Assembly (NCBI RefSeq): GCF_034347385.1
Contig: NZ_CP133777.1
Span: 558,001-622,000, forward strand
Length of the DNA: 64,000 nucleotides
Reading direction: 5' to 3'
From: Actimicrobium sp. CCC2.4
GTDB taxonomy: Bacteria > Pseudomonadota > Gammaproteobacteria > Burkholderiales > Burkholderiaceae_D
In this document: one piece after another, positions 1-11,428 of the stretch
How positions within the stretch are numbered: position 1 is the stretch's first letter
Layout of the letters: the number at the start of each line of letters is the position of its first letter
The notes under the pieces: model-generated
Seen by the model: the letters and a program-made list of their open reading frames with translations, nothing else
Told to the model about the DNA's origin: nothing
Databases searched by the model: none
Position numbers and translations under genes: made by a program

Positions 1-1
1 G

Positions 2-487
2 ACCCGTGCGATGCGCGAACTGGGTAACAACGGCGTGGTACTGCGCGAGATACCGGCACCACTGACGGTCGCGCAACGCGAACAGCTGCAGCGCGACAAG
101 GACAAGCTGAAGGCCGAGAACGATGCCCGGCTCGAATTGCGCCGGCGTGATGCGGCGATCCTCGAACGCTTTCGCAGCGAAGCCGAAATCGAGGCGGCGC
201 GCAAGCGGGCCGTCGCCGACGTCAATGAAAAAATGCGCCAGGAACGCAATGCGCTGGCGCAAGCCGACAAGGAATTAAAAGAGGCGCAGGCCGAAGCGAC
301 GCTGGCAACGAAAAAAAATGTCGTGCCGGTTCGCCTGGCGCGCAAAGTCGAGCAGGCACAGGGCATGGTCAAGGCCGGACAGGAGTTGATGCAGTCGCAC
401 CAGCTCGAATTACTGAAGGTCGATACCTGGTTTGACGACACCTTGCAGCGCTACCGCGAACTGACCGGCGTCAGTCCGGCGCGCTAG
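2..487 (+). CDS. DUF4124-type coiled-coil protein, 5' end outside window
   Basis: The frame is open to the left edge, so the true start lies outside the window; the first in-frame ATG is at 11. The visible 158 residues open with a segment (MRELGNNGVVLREIPAPLT) that I recall from the end of the DUF4124 region in betaproteobacterial proteins. A long charged, Lys/Arg/Glu-rich helix (about residues 20-125) follows and probably forms a coiled coil. The family is normally exported, but the signal peptide would be upstream of what is visible. The gene converges on gatB with 16 bp between stop codons. Its cellular function is unknown. Family membership rests on remembered sequence style, not a search. 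Confidence 0.75.
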   Translation, partial: TRAMRELGNNGVVLREIPAPLTVAQREQLQRDKDKLKAENDARLELRRRDAAILERFRSEAEIEAARKRAVADVNEKMRQERNALAQADKELKEAQAEATLATKKNVVPVRLARKVEQAQGMVKAGQELMQSHQLELLKVDTWFDDTLQRYRELTGVSPAR

Positions 488-493
488 CGCCGG
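476..493. terminator. short GC hairpin between convergent genes
   Basis: CCGGCGC and GCGCCGG form a perfect 7-bp stem around a 4-nt loop, overlapping the stop codon of the DUF4124-type gene and preceding the gatB stop. There is no T-run on either side, so it would be a weak terminator; placement between convergent genes is the main argument. Confidence 0.3.
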
Positions 494-503
494 AATACGC
501 TGG

Positions 504-1964
504 TCAGCTTGCCAGTTTCTGTTTCAGCAGCTCGGTCAGCTGGGCCGGATTGGCCTTGCCGCGCGAGGCTTTCATGGCCTGTCCGATCAGCGCATTGAAG
601 GCTTTCTCTTTGCCGGCGCGAAATTCCTCGACCGACTTCGGATTGGCCGCCAGTACTTCCGCGATGATCGCTTCGAGCGCACCGCTATCGGAAATCTGCT
701 TCAGTCCCATCGAGTCGATCAGCTGATCAGCCAGCAAAGGTTCGACCGACTTCGCTTCCCACATCGCCGCAAAAATTTCCTTGGCAATCTTGTTCGAGAT
801 CGTGCCGTCAGCAATGCGCTGCAGCAGCAGCGCAAGCTGGGCCGGACCGACCGGTGCCTGGTCCGCGTCGATACCATCGCGGTTGACTGCCGACGCCAGA
901 TCGCCCATCAGCCAGTTGGCCACTTGCTTGGCCAGGTCCTTGCCGGTCAGCGTGGCCACGGCTTCGAAATATAGCGCCATGGCTTTCGATTGCGTTAGCA
1001 CCGCAGCATCGTAATCGGTCAGGCCGAAATCGCTGGTGAAGCGCGCGCGCATTACACCGGGCAGCTCGGGCATCGCTGCCTTGACCTGCGCAATCCAGTC
1101 GGCACCGATGATCAGCGGCGGCAAATCCGGATCCGGAAAATAGCGGTAATCCTGCGCGTCTTCCTTGCTGCGCATCGAGCGGGTTTCCTTGCGGTCGGGA
1201 TCGTAGAGCCGGGTTTCCTGCACCACGCGGCCACCGTCTTCGATCAGTTCGATCTGGCGTCGTACTTCGTAGTTAATCGCTTCTTCGAGGAAGCGAAACG
1301 AGTTCAGGTTCTTGACCTCGCAACGGGTGCCGTACTGTTCCTGGCCGACCGGCCGCACCGAGACATTGGCGTCGCAGCGAAACGAGCCTTCCTGCATGTT
1401 GCCGTCGCAAATGTCGAGCCACATCACCAGCGAATGCAGCGCCTTGGCATAGGCGACTGCTTCGGCGGCACTGCGCATGTCGGGCTCGGTGACGATCTCG
1501 AGCAGCGGCGTACCGGCGCGGTTGAGGTCGATGCCGGTCATGCCCTGATAGTCTTCATGCAGCGACTTGCCGGCGTCTTCTTCCAGATGCGCGCGGGTCA
1601 GCTGCACGGTGCGCAGTTCGGTCTTGCCATCGCGTTCGAAGGCAAACGACACGCGTCCGCCCTGCACGACAGGAATCTCGAACTGGCTGATCTGGTAACC
1701 CTTGGGTAGGTCCGGATAAAAATAATTCTTGCGCGCGAATACCGAGCTGGACGCGATCACTGCGTCGACCGCCAGGCCGAACTGGATAGCCCGTTCGACG
1801 GCGCGCTTGTTCATTACCGGCAGCGCACCCGGCAAGGCCAGATCCACCAGGGACGCCTGCGTGTTCGGCTCGGCGCCGAAACGGATCGCCGAGCCGCTGA
1901 AAATTTTGGACTGGGTGGTCAGCTGTGTATGCGTTTCCAACCCGATGACGACTTCCCATTGCAT
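504..1964 (-). CDS. gatB: Aspartyl/glutamyl-tRNA(Asn/Gln) amidotransferase subunit B
   Basis: 486 residues, the usual GatB length. The protein starts [15 protein letters not shown], followed by the expected GatB cradle ([36 protein letters not shown]) and a C-terminal YqeY/tail domain ending near [15 protein letters not shown]. GatB binds misacylated Glu-tRNA(Gln) or Asp-tRNA(Asn), phosphorylates the acyl group and receives ammonia from GatA. It is the last gene of a minus-strand operon gatC-gatA-unknown-gatB. It is separated from gatA by a small secreted-protein gene, which is not the common arrangement. Confidence 0.97.
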   Translation of the reverse strand: MQWEVVIGLETHTQLTTQSKIFSGSAIRFGAEPNTQASLVDLALPGALPVMNKRAVERAIQFGLAVDAVIASSSVFARKNYFYPDLPKGYQISQFEIPVVQGGRVSFAFERDGKTELRTVQLTRAHLEEDAGKSLHEDYQGMTGIDLNRAGTPLLEIVTEPDMRSAAEAVAYAKALHSLVMWLDICDGNMQEGSFRCDANVSVRPVGQEQYGTRCEVKNLNSFRFLEEAINYEVRRQIELIEDGGRVVQETRLYDPDRKETRSMRSKEDAQDYRYFPDPDLPPLIIGADWIAQVKAAMPELPGVMRARFTSDFGLTDYDAAVLTQSKAMALYFEAVATLTGKDLAKQVANWLMGDLASAVNRDGIDADQAPVGPAQLALLLQRIADGTISNKIAKEIFAAMWEAKSVEPLLADQLIDSMGLKQISDSGALEAIIAEVLAANPKSVEEFRAGKEKAFNALIGQAMKASRGKANPAQLTELLKQKLAS

Positions 1965-1990
1965 GATGATTCCTTGTTTTTATGTGCTGT

Positions 1991-2485
1991 CTATTGGTGA
2001 TCGTAGCGGCAGGTGCCGCTGTCGAGATCAATCACGATGTCAGAAAAATTGATGCGCGAACCGCACAGCGCCGGACAGGTCGGTTTGACATGCACCGTGT
2101 TGCCGTCGCGCTCGAGCCGGATCGTGCAATTGAGGCCGCGCTCGAAGTTGTAGCCGCGCTTGAGGCGCGCTGCGCCACCATCCTTCAAGGCCACCCGCCA
2201 TGATGCCGTCGAGCCGTCGCCGCGTACTTCGGCCTGCAAGCCGTCGTCGTCGTCGATGTTGCAGTCGTAGCCATGGGTCGAGCGAAAAATCGCCGACTCC
2301 CACCGGAACATCTTCACGACAGCACCGTCCATATGAATCTCGCCCGTATCGGCGTACGTGATCGGATCGCCGCCATCGTCAGCCCGCTGACTGCAGGCGA
2401 AGCGGGTATCGAGCGTTTGCGCGCCTGCCGCGGCTGCACAAAAAAGCAGCATGGGTGCGATGGCATGGGCAATGATCCGGCGCAT
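1991..2485 (-). CDS. Small secreted cysteine-containing protein inside the gat operon
   Basis: 164 residues from the ATG at 2485. This start leaves 8 bp after the gatA stop and places a clean signal peptide first (MRRIIAHAIAPMLLFCAAAAGAQ). A longer reading from 2641 would run through gatA. The mature part has Cys pairs (FACSQ, YDCN, LNCTIRL, PTCPALCGS, GTCRYD) and beta-strand-like alternation, suggesting a small disulfide-bonded periplasmic protein. I do not recognise a named family. It is co-directional with gatA (upstream) and gatB (26 bp downstream), so it is probably co-transcribed, but a role in tRNA amidation is unlikely because the product looks exported. Confidence 0.8.
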   Translation of the reverse strand: MRRIIAHAIAPMLLFCAAAAGAQTLDTRFACSQRADDGGDPITYADTGEIHMDGAVVKMFRWESAIFRSTHGYDCNIDDDDGLQAEVRGDGSTASWRVALKDGGAARLKRGYNFERGLNCTIRLERDGNTVHVKPTCPALCGSRINFSDIVIDLDSGTCRYDHQ

Positions 2486-2493
2486 GGCTAGCC

Positions 2494-3951
2494 TCAGTCT
2501 TCCGGTTGCATCAGGTGCCAGCCGGTCGCTTGCTGGTACTGGTGGGCGATATTGAGCAGCTTCGCTTCCTCGAAATAATTGCCGATCAATTGCAGGCCGA
2601 CCGGGCGCTTGCCGTTGACCTCGCCCCGGCCAAATCCGCATGGCACCGACATACCCGGCAAGCCGGCCAGGCTGGTCGACAGCGTGTAGATATCGGCCAG
2701 GTAATTGGCCACAGGATCATCGGCTTTGTCGCCGAGGTTCCAGGCCACCGTCGGCGAGACCGGTCCCATGATGACGTCGCAGCTTGTGAACGCGTGCTGG
2801 AAATCCTGCGCGATCAGGCGGCGGATTTTTTGCGCTTTCAGGTAGTACGCATCGAAGTAACCATGCGACAGCACATACGCGCCGACCAGGATGCGCAGCT
2901 TGACTTCTTCGCCGAATCCTTCGGCGCGGGTGCGCTTGTACATCTCTGTCAGGTCACTGTAGTTTTCGGCGCGATGGCCGTAGCGCACGCCATCGAAACG
3001 GCTCAGGTTGGACGAGGCTTCAGCCGGTGCAATCACGTAATACGCCGGGATCGACAGCTCGGTGTTGGGCAGCGAAATATCGACCAGCGTGGCGCCGAGC
3101 TTCACGTATTCGGCTAGCGCCGTACGGACCGCCTGTTCGACATCGGCGGCCAGGCCGGTACCGAAATATTCGCGCGGCACGCCGATGCGCAAGCCGCGCA
3201 AGTCCTTGCCGAGATCGCGTGAATAGTCTTCATCAGGACGCTGCAGGCTGGTCGAATCGCGCGCATCGAAACCGGCCATCGCCGACAGCAGCAGCGCGCA
3301 ATCCTCGGCGCTTTGCGCCATCGGGCCACCCTGATCGAGCGACGAGGCAAACGCAATCATGCCGAAGCGCGAGACGCGGCCGTAGGTCGGCTTGATGCCG
3401 GTCACGCCGCACATTGCTGCCGGCTGGCGGATCGAGCCACCGGTATCGGTACCGGTTGCGGCCGGTGCCAGTCGTGCTGCAATCGCTGCGGCCGAGCCGC
3501 CCGACGATCCGCCCGGAATCGCGCTCTTGTCCCACGGATTTTTGACCGGGCCAAAGAACGAATTCTGGTTCGACGAGCCCATCGCAAATTCATCGCAGTT
3601 GAGCTTGCCCAGCGTGACCATGCCGGCATTGCCGAGGCGTTCGACCACGGTGGCGTCGAACGGGCTGGTGTAATTGGCCAGCATCTTCGAGCCGGCCGTC
3701 GCGCGCCAGTTGCGCGTGACAAAAATATCCTTGTGCGCAACCGGAATGCCGGTCAGCGGGGTGTGGTCTTCAGAGGCCAGTCGCAGGTCGGCCGCGGCTG
3801 CTTGTTGCAGTGTCAGTTCCGGATCGACGTGCAGGAAGGCATTGAGCTCGCTGCCGCCGATGCGTGCCAGGAAGTGCTGTGCCAGTTCGGTGGCCGAAAC
3901 CTGCTTCGATTGCAGCAGCGCCGACAATTGCTTGAGTGATTTGGTATGCAT
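2494..3951 (-). CDS. gatA: Aspartyl/glutamyl-tRNA(Asn/Gln) amidotransferase subunit A
   Basis: 485 residues, normal for GatA. The amidase-signature Ser-cisSer-Lys machinery is visible: the Lys in [10 protein letters not shown] (about residue 74), and the glycine/serine loop [16 protein letters not shown] and [15 protein letters not shown]. GatA hydrolyses glutamine and channels ammonia to GatB. It starts 9 bp after the gatC stop, so translation is probably coupled. Confidence 0.97.
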   Translation of the reverse strand: MHTKSLKQLSALLQSKQVSATELAQHFLARIGGSELNAFLHVDPELTLQQAAAADLRLASEDHTPLTGIPVAHKDIFVTRNWRATAGSKMLANYTSPFDATVVERLGNAGMVTLGKLNCDEFAMGSSNQNSFFGPVKNPWDKSAIPGGSSGGSAAAIAARLAPAATGTDTGGSIRQPAAMCGVTGIKPTYGRVSRFGMIAFASSLDQGGPMAQSAEDCALLLSAMAGFDARDSTSLQRPDEDYSRDLGKDLRGLRIGVPREYFGTGLAADVEQAVRTALAEYVKLGATLVDISLPNTELSIPAYYVIAPAEASSNLSRFDGVRYGHRAENYSDLTEMYKRTRAEGFGEEVKLRILVGAYVLSHGYFDAYYLKAQKIRRLIAQDFQHAFTSCDVIMGPVSPTVAWNLGDKADDPVANYLADIYTLSTSLAGLPGMSVPCGFGRGEVNGKRPVGLQLIGNYFEEAKLLNIAHQYQQATGWHLMQPED

Positions 3952-3960
3952 GGGGAATCT

Positions 3961-4275
3961 TTAATCGAGGACTTTGGGCACCAGGTACAAGCCGTCCTGA
4001 GTGGCCGGCGCAGGTTTCTGGTAATCGTCGCGGTGGTTGGTTTCGGTCACCACGTCGTCGCGCAAGCGCAGCGCCAGGTCGTCCGGCAGTGCGCTGTCGA
4101 GCGCAAAAATCGGATGGCTCAGCGGCATGACGCCGGTGGTATCGACAGCCTGCATCTGCTCGACCAGCGCAAAAATTTCATTGAGCTTGACGAGCGACTT
4201 TTCGGCTTGCGCGTCGGTCAGTTCGAGTTGGGCCAGATTGGCCAGGATGGTGACATTCGAGAGGGTAAGCGACAT
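3961..4275 (-). CDS. gatC: Aspartyl/glutamyl-tRNA amidotransferase subunit C
   Basis: 104 residues, near the family norm of about 100. The N-terminal helix-rich start ([21 protein letters not shown]) and the conserved VMPLSHP and LRDDVV...YQKPAP segments are typical of GatC, which clamps GatA and GatB together. It is the first gene of the minus-strand gat operon, divergent from mreB across about 260 bp. Confidence 0.95.
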   Translation of the reverse strand: MSLTLSNVTILANLAQLELTDAQAEKSLVKLNEIFALVEQMQAVDTTGVMPLSHPIFALDSALPDDLALRLRDDVVTETNHRDDYQKPAPATQDGLYLVPKVLD

Positions 4276-5582
<1,307 letters not shown>

Positions 5583-5669
5583 GTCGTTCGCCGTTCGCAT
5601 TCACCTCGTCGCCACCGGCGGCACCGATGCAGCAAACAGCAAGTAGCCAGGATACCTAGCAAGCATTAA

Positions 5670-6644
5670 ATGGAATACAGCCCACCGCCACTGTTCAAGC
5701 AAGGTGCTTCGGCACGCGTCAAAGTGGTGTTTTTCTCGATCATTGCGATTGCCCTGCTGGTGGTCGATTCGCACATGCAGTCGCTCGCCCTGATCCGGCA
5801 AGTTGTCGGTACCGCACTGTACCCGGTGCAGATGGCGGCCTTGCTGCCGCGCGATGCGCTCTATAGCGTCAGCGGCTATTTTGTTTCGCTGGCCTCGGTC
5901 GAGCGCGAGAACAAGGCCTTGCGCCTCGAGCAGGCCGCCAACGCGCAGACCCTGCAGCGCGCCCAGCAACTGTTTTCCGAAAACGCCCAGTTGCGCAAGC
6001 TGCTCGGCACCAGCGAGCAATTGCCGGTCAAGTCCGTCATGAGCGAAATCCTCTACGATGCCCGCGATGTCTTCACCCGCAAGATCGTGCTCGACCGTGG
6101 TTCGCGCCACGATGTCGTGCTCGGCCAGCCGGTCATCGACGATACCGGCGTGGTCGGCCAGATCACGCGGGTTTTTCCACTGACCTCCGAAGCCACGCTG
6201 CTGACCGACAAGGATGAAGCCATTCCGGTGCAGGTCGTACGCAACGGCTTGCGCAGCGTGGCCTACGGGCGCGGCCAGAGCGGCTTGCTGGATTTGCGCT
6301 TCATGCCGGCCAACGCCGATATCCGCAAGGGCGACATCCTGGTCACTTCCGGTATCGATGGCGTCTATCCGGGCGGCCTGTCGGTAGCCACCGTGGTGCA
6401 GGTCGAGAACAAGTCCGGTGACACCTTCGCCAGCATCGTCTGCCAGCCCCTGGCCGGGATCGATCGCCACAAGCAATTGCTGATTTTGCTGAAGCAGCCG
6501 ATGGACGCGCCGCGACCGCCACCGGGCGACGCGAAGGACAAAAAAGCAGTCGGCGGCAAGACGCGCTTGCGCGGTCCGGTCAAGGAACTGCCCGCCGTAC
6601 CGACGCCATTGCCCGCTACGACTGTCCGGAGATTGCTTCAGTGA
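5670..6644 (+). CDS. mreC: Rod shape-determining protein MreC
   Basis: 324 residues. A short cytoplasmic tail precedes one membrane segment (VVFFSIIAIALLVVD, about residues 20-34), then a coiled coil (SVERENKALRLEQAA...) and two beta domains (VLDRGSRHDVVLGQPVID; DILVTSGIDGVYPGGL). MreC links MreB to the periplasmic synthases and activates PBP2. The C-terminal 50 residues are Pro/Lys-rich and probably disordered, common in betaproteobacterial MreC. The last bases overlap the GTG start of mreD. An 87-bp gap after mreB contains no obvious terminator. Confidence 0.96.
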   Translation: MEYSPPPLFKQGASARVKVVFFSIIAIALLVVDSHMQSLALIRQVVGTALYPVQMAALLPRDALYSVSGYFVSLASVERENKALRLEQAANAQTLQRAQQLFSENAQLRKLLGTSEQLPVKSVMSEILYDARDVFTRKIVLDRGSRHDVVLGQPVIDDTGVVGQITRVFPLTSEATLLTDKDEAIPVQVVRNGLRSVAYGRGQSGLLDLRFMPANADIRKGDILVTSGIDGVYPGGLSVATVVQVENKSGDTFASIVCQPLAGIDRHKQLLILLKQPMDAPRPPPGDAKDKKAVGGKTRLRGPVKELPAVPTPLPATTVRRLLQ

Positions 6645-7153
6645 ACCAGCCCCATTACATCCTGCTGCCGGTCAGTCCGGTGTTCATCATCGCCAGCCTG
6701 GCCTGCGCGTTTCTGCTTAACCTGCTGCCGTGGGGCGGGCTGGTCGGCGTGCCGGATTTTGTCGCGCTGGTGTTGATTTTCTGGAGCATTCACCAGCCGC
6801 GCAAGGTCGGTATCGGCGTGGCGTTTTGCATGGGCTTGCTGATGGATGTGCACAACGCGTCGCTGCTCGGTGAAAACGCGCTGGTCTACACGCTGCTGTC
6901 CTACCTGGCGATCATGATCCACCGGCGCGTGCTGTGGTTTCCGGTGCGTACCCAGGCCTTGCACATCCTGCCGCTGCTGCTCGCCACGCAAGTCGTGCAA
7001 CTGGTGATCCGGTTGCTGGCGTCGGGCAAATATCCGGGCTGGCTGTTTTTCATGGAGTCACTGATTTCAGTGGTGCTCTGGCCGCTGGTGACCTGGTTGC
7101 TGCTGGCACCGCAACGACGTGCGATCAACCGCGACGACACGCGACCGATCTGA
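6641..7153 (+). CDS. mreD: Rod shape-determining membrane protein MreD
   Basis: 170 residues, hydrophobic throughout with about five or six membrane segments. It starts with GTG at 6641, in a 4-bp GTGA overlap with the mreC stop, which fixes the start and indicates coupled translation. The PRKVGIGVAFCMGLLMDVHNASLLGENAL region is characteristic of MreD. It acts with MreC in the inner membrane in the elongasome. Confidence 0.94.
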   Translation: MNQPHYILLPVSPVFIIASLACAFLLNLLPWGGLVGVPDFVALVLIFWSIHQPRKVGIGVAFCMGLLMDVHNASLLGENALVYTLLSYLAIMIHRRVLWFPVRTQALHILPLLLATQVVQLVIRLLASGKYPGWLFFMESLISVVLWPLVTWLLLAPQRRAINRDDTRPI

Positions 7154-7209
7154 TGATCTGACCCTTTGCGCTTTTTCCTTTTTATTGCGTTCCACCTACC
7201 CGAGCGGGC

Positions 7210-9156
7210 ATGACTGAATTCAAGAACACCGAACGCGAACTGCATTTTTTCCGGATCCGGGTCACGGTGGCGGGATTTTTTGCGTTCTTCTGCTTTTGCC
7301 TGCTGGCGTCCCGGTTTGTGTGGTTGCAGGTCTACCGGCACGACCACTACGCGGCGCAGGCCGAAGACAACCGGATCTCGGTGGTGCCGGTGGTGCCGAA
7401 CCGCGGCCTGATCCTGGACCGCAATGGCGTGGTCCTGGCGCGCAATTTTTCGGCTTACACGCTCGAAATCACGCCATCCAAACTCACCGTCAGTCTGGAC
7501 GAAACCGTCGACCAGCTGGCCGAGCTGGTCGAGATTACGGCCAAGGATCGCAAGCGTTTTCGCAAGCTGCTGGAAGACAGTCGCAACTTCGAAAGTTCGC
7601 CGATCCGCACCCGCCTGACCGAAGAAGAAGTCGCGCGCTTCACGGTGCAGCGCTACCGTTTTCCGGGTGTCGAAATCCAGGCCCGGTTGTTTCGGCAGTA
7701 TCCGCTGGGAGCCGTCGCCTCGCACGTGACCGGCTACCTCGGGCGCATCAGCGCGCGCGATGCCGCAGCGATCGACGAGCTCGATGACAGTGCCAATTAC
7801 AACGGCACCGACCATATCGGCAAGGAAGGCCTGGAGAAAAGCTACGAGCGGCAATTGCATGGCATCACCGGCTACGAAGAAGTCGAAGTCTCCGCCGGTG
7901 GCCGGGCGGTGCGCACGCTCTCGCGCACGCCGGCCAGTCCCGGCAACAACCTGATCCTGTCGATCGACATCGAATTGCAAAAGGTCGTCGAAGAAGCTTT
8001 CGGCGATCACCGTGGTGCGCTGGTGGCGATCGAGCCATCGACCGGCGACATCCTGGCCTACGTGTCGATGCCGACCTTCGACCCGAACCTGTTCGTCGAA
8101 GGCATCGACCAGCAAAGCTGGGAGCAACTCAATACCTCGCTGGAGCGGCCGCTGCTGAACCGGCCGTTGTCGGGCACCTATCCGCCCGGCTCGACTTACA
8201 AGCCATTCATGGCGCTGGCCGCACTGGAGCTGGGCAAGCGCAAGCCGGAAGACACGATTTCGGACCCCGGCTATTTCATACTCGGCAACCACCGTTTCCG
8301 CGATGACAAGGAAGGTGGCCATGGCATGGTCGACATGCGCCGGTCTATCGTCGCGTCGTGCGATACCTACTACTACCTGCTGGCCAACGACCTCGGGGTC
8401 GATGCGATCCATGACTTCATGAAGCCGTTCGGTTTCGGTGAGCTGACCGGTATCGACCTCGAGCACGAGCGCAAAGGCTTGCTGCCATCCACGTCCTGGA
8501 AGCGCACTGCGTACCGCAAGCGCGAACAGCAGAAATGGTATGCCGGCGAAACCATTTCGCTGGGCATCGGCCAGGGCTACAACGCCTTCACGCCACTGCA
8601 AATGGCGCATGCGATTGCGACGCTGGCCAATAACGGTGTTGTCATGAAACCGCATCTGGTGAAGATCATCGAGAACGGCATTACGCGCGAACGCACCGTC
8701 ACCGTGCCGAAGGAAAGCTACCGGATTGCGCTTAAGCAGGCCAACATCGACATCGTCAAGAACGCCATGGTCGGCGTCACCAGCGAAGCCGGCGGCACTT
8801 CGTACCGTGTCTTCGGCAAGGCCGGGTATGTGTCTGCCGGCAAGACCGGCACGGCGCAGGTGATCGCGATCAAGAAAAATGAAAAGTACGACGCCAAGAA
8901 GATCGACGAACTGCATCATGACCATTCGCTGTACTCCGCCTTTGCACCGGCCGACAAGCCGCGCATTGCGATTGCGATCATCGTCGAGAATGGCGGTTTC
9001 GGCGCCGAGACCGCCGCCCCTATCGTCAAGAAGGCATTGGATTTTTATCTGCTCGGCAAGCGTCCGGGAGATAAGGAAACGCCGGCAGTGCCGCTGACCG
9101 TCAGTGTGGCCGACACCCGCGGCAACAAGGATCAAGGACATATCCACCATGATTGA
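7210..9156 (+). CDS. mrdA: Penicillin-binding protein 2, peptidoglycan transpeptidase
   Basis: 648 residues. One N-terminal membrane anchor (about residues 20-40) is followed by the PBP dimerisation domain and a class B transpeptidase domain. The active-site motifs are visible: SxxK as STYK (Ser328), the SxN equivalent as SCD in VASCDTYYY, and KTGTAQ (Lys545). PBP2 cross-links lateral-wall peptidoglycan with RodA. The stop overlaps the rodA start. It is a beta-lactam target, with no sign of alteration. Confidence 0.97.
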   Translation: MTEFKNTERELHFFRIRVTVAGFFAFFCFCLLASRFVWLQVYRHDHYAAQAEDNRISVVPVVPNRGLILDRNGVVLARNFSAYTLEITPSKLTVSLDETVDQLAELVEITAKDRKRFRKLLEDSRNFESSPIRTRLTEEEVARFTVQRYRFPGVEIQARLFRQYPLGAVASHVTGYLGRISARDAAAIDELDDSANYNGTDHIGKEGLEKSYERQLHGITGYEEVEVSAGGRAVRTLSRTPASPGNNLILSIDIELQKVVEEAFGDHRGALVAIEPSTGDILAYVSMPTFDPNLFVEGIDQQSWEQLNTSLERPLLNRPLSGTYPPGSTYKPFMALAALELGKRKPEDTISDPGYFILGNHRFRDDKEGGHGMVDMRRSIVASCDTYYYLLANDLGVDAIHDFMKPFGFGELTGIDLEHERKGLLPSTSWKRTAYRKREQQKWYAGETISLGIGQGYNAFTPLQMAHAIATLANNGVVMKPHLVKIIENGITRERTVTVPKESYRIALKQANIDIVKNAMVGVTSEAGGTSYRVFGKAGYVSAGKTGTAQVIAIKKNEKYDAKKIDELHHDHSLYSAFAPADKPRIAIAIIVENGGFGAETAAPIVKKALDFYLLGKRPGDKETPAVPLTVSVADTRGNKDQGHIHHD

Positions 9157-10255
9157 AAGACGTCCGCTCTGGCCGCGCATCAAACCCCTGCTGACCGTAT
9201 TCGACGGCCCGCTGGCACTGATTATTTTCCTGATCGTGTCGGTCGGGCTGGTCACGCTGTATTCGGCCGGCATCGACTTTCCCGGCCGCGTCGAAGACCA
9301 GCTGCGCAATATCCTGATCGCCTTCATCGTGATGTGGATCGCCGCCACGGTGCCGCCGCAGACGCTGATGCGCTTTGCCGTACCGATCTACAGTTTCGGC
9401 ATTGCGCTGCTGATCGCGGTGGCGGTGTTCGGCCTGGTCAAGAAAGGCGCACGGCGCTGGATTAACCTCGGCATCGTGATTCAGCCCTCCGAGATCATGA
9501 AGATCGCGATGCCGCTGATGCTGGCCTGGTTTTTTCAGAAGCGCGAAGGCATGATCCGCTGGACCGAATTCCTGGTTGCGGCGGTACTGCTGGCGATTCC
9601 GGTGGCATTGATCGCGCGCCAGCCCGACCTCGGTACCGCATTGCTGGTGCTGGCCGCCGGTTTCTATGTGATCTTCCTGGCGGGGCTATCGTGGAAAGTC
9701 ATGGCCGGGCTGTTCGTCACGGTCGCTGCCAGCTTGCCGGTGCTCTGGACCGTGCTGCATGATTACCAGCGTCAGCGCGTGATGATGCTGATCGATCCCA
9801 CCTCGGATCCGCTCGGCAAGGGCTTCCATATCATCCAGTCGACCATCGCGGTCGGCTCCGGCGGACTGTTCGGCAAGGGCTGGCTCAAGGGTACGCAGGC
9901 GCATCTGGAATTCATTCCGGAGCGCACCACTGACTTCATTTTTGCGGTCTACTCCGAAGAATTCGGCTTGGTCGGCAACGGCGTTCTGCTGATCTTGTAC
10001 ATGCTGCTGGTCAGTCGCGGGCTGGTCATTGCGGCCAACGCACCGACCGTATTTACCCGCCTGCTGGCCGGTGCGATCACGATGATTTTCTTCACTTATG
10101 CCTTCGTCAACATGGGAATGGTCAGTGGTATCCTGCCGGTAGTCGGGGTGCCGCTACCTTTCATGAGTTACGGCGGCACCGCACTAGTCACGCTCGGCCT
10201 TGGCGCCGGCATCCTGATGAGCATCCAGCGGCATCGCACGCTGGTACAAAGTTAA
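9149..10255 (+). CDS. mrdB: Peptidoglycan glycosyltransferase RodA (SEDS family)
   Basis: 368 residues from the ATG at 9149, which overlaps the mrdA stop by 8 bp. An upstream in-frame start at 9104 would add 15 residues inside mrdA and is less likely. About ten membrane helices and SEDS signatures are present (RQPDLGTALLVLAAG, FIPERTTDFIFAVYSEEFGL, PVVGVPLPFMSYGGTAL). It polymerises lipid II into glycan strands together with PBP2. Confidence 0.96.
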   Translation: MIERRPLWPRIKPLLTVFDGPLALIIFLIVSVGLVTLYSAGIDFPGRVEDQLRNILIAFIVMWIAATVPPQTLMRFAVPIYSFGIALLIAVAVFGLVKKGARRWINLGIVIQPSEIMKIAMPLMLAWFFQKREGMIRWTEFLVAAVLLAIPVALIARQPDLGTALLVLAAGFYVIFLAGLSWKVMAGLFVTVAASLPVLWTVLHDYQRQRVMMLIDPTSDPLGKGFHIIQSTIAVGSGGLFGKGWLKGTQAHLEFIPERTTDFIFAVYSEEFGLVGNGVLLILYMLLVSRGLVIAANAPTVFTRLLAGAITMIFFTYAFVNMGMVSGILPVVGVPLPFMSYGGTALVTLGLGAGILMSIQRHRTLVQS

Positions 10256-10264
10256 GGAATATCC

Positions 10265-11428
10265 ATGCACGAACACCCCCGATTATCCTGGCCGGGACGT
10301 CTGCTGGCAGGCGCTATTGCTGTCGTGCTGGCCGCTTGCGGCAGTGTCCCTTTGGCACCACCGGCACCGCCTGCTGCCAAGCGCGAGGTCGTGCCGCCGA
10401 CGGTCAAGCGGGCACCGGCAATGCCGGCGGCCGGTTCCGGACGTGGTGGCTACTACCTCGACGATGGTCCCGGCGACAACCCGCCCGACAACCTGCTGGC
10501 CATCCCCGATGCCGAGCCCAAGATCGAAGCGAACTTCGCCCGCAACAACCGCCCGTATGTGGTCTTCGGCGAGACCTATACTCCGATGGACGTCGATGCC
10601 CCGCTCAAGCAGCGCGGTGTCGCCAGCTGGTACGGTAAAAAATTCCACGGTCAGAAAACCTCGTCGGGCGAGCTCTACGACATGTACAAGATGACCGGCG
10701 CGCATCCGACGCTGCCGCTGCCGTCGTATGTGCGCGTTACCAATTTGAGCAACGGCCGGCAAATTATTGTCCGCATCAATGACCGCGGCCCCTTCCATTC
10801 GAGCCGCATCATGGACCTGTCGTACACCGCCGCACTGAAGCTCGGTTACCTCGGCAAGGGCAGCAGTGAAATCGAAATCGAACGCCTGATGCCGGACGAG
10901 ATTGCGCGCATGGAAAAAGACCGTCTCGGCGAACGTGCCGTGCCGCTCGACGAGACCGCCAGAGTCCGCAGGCCGCAGCCGATGCCATTGCTCGCTGCGC
11001 TGGAATCGACCTCGAACCCGTCACCGGCCGCGGCTGCTGCAGCGGTACCGCTGGAGGGCGCCATGATTCCACCCGCCATGACTTCAGGCAGCGCATTGAC
11101 GATCGACATGCCTGCGCCGCCACCGCCGGCCACCCCGGCACCGTCCACGCCAGTGCCCGCTCCGGCTCCGGCCGTGACTCCGGCAGCGACGGCCGGCGCA
11201 CCCGGATTCTATTTGCAGCTGGGCGCGTTTTCGCAGGCACCCAATGCCGAAGCAGCGCGCATGCGGGCGCAGCGTGAGGTGCCCGATGCGCCATCGGCCG
11301 AAGTCGTGCAGAGCGGTGCGGTGTATCGCCTCTACAGCGGACCCTTCACCAGCCGCACCGATGCGACCAGCGCGGCGCAAAAAATCCAGGATGCCGGCGG
11401 ACTCAAGCCGTTCATCGTGCAGCGGTAA
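10265..11428 (+). CDS. rlpA: RlpA-like lytic transglycosylase lipoprotein with SPOR domain
   Basis: 387 residues. The lipoprotein signal ends in a lipobox (VVLAACG). The double-psi beta-barrel spans about residues 118-200 (GVASWYGKKFHGQKTSSGE, INDRGPFHSSRIMDLS), including the conserved His and Asp. A Pro/Ala-rich linker (about 235-310) follows, then a C-terminal SPOR domain (FYLQLGAFSQAPNAEAARMR, VYRLYSGPF) that binds denuded glycan at septa. It lies 9 bp after rodA and is probably co-transcribed. In Pseudomonas the homologue cleaves naked glycan; the function here is by analogy. Confidence 0.94.
   Translation: MHEHPRLSWPGRLLAGAIAVVLAACGSVPLAPPAPPAAKREVVPPTVKRAPAMPAAGSGRGGYYLDDGPGDNPPDNLLAIPDAEPKIEANFARNNRPYVVFGETYTPMDVDAPLKQRGVASWYGKKFHGQKTSSGELYDMYKMTGAHPTLPLPSYVRVTNLSNGRQIIVRINDRGPFHSSRIMDLSYTAALKLGYLGKGSSEIEIERLMPDEIARMEKDRLGERAVPLDETARVRRPQPMPLLAALESTSNPSPAAAAAAVPLEGAMIPPAMTSGSALTIDMPAPPPPATPAPSTPVPAPAPAVTPAATAGAPGFYLQLGAFSQAPNAEAARMRAQREVPDAPSAEVVQSGAVYRLYSGPFTSRTDATSAAQKIQDAGGLKPFIVQR

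Noticed and set aside
6901-9348. An 815-residue open frame antisense to mreD/mrdA
   Set aside because: Composition is His/Arg/Gln-rich, as expected of the shadow of a high-GC gene; it runs across well-supported cell-shape genes.
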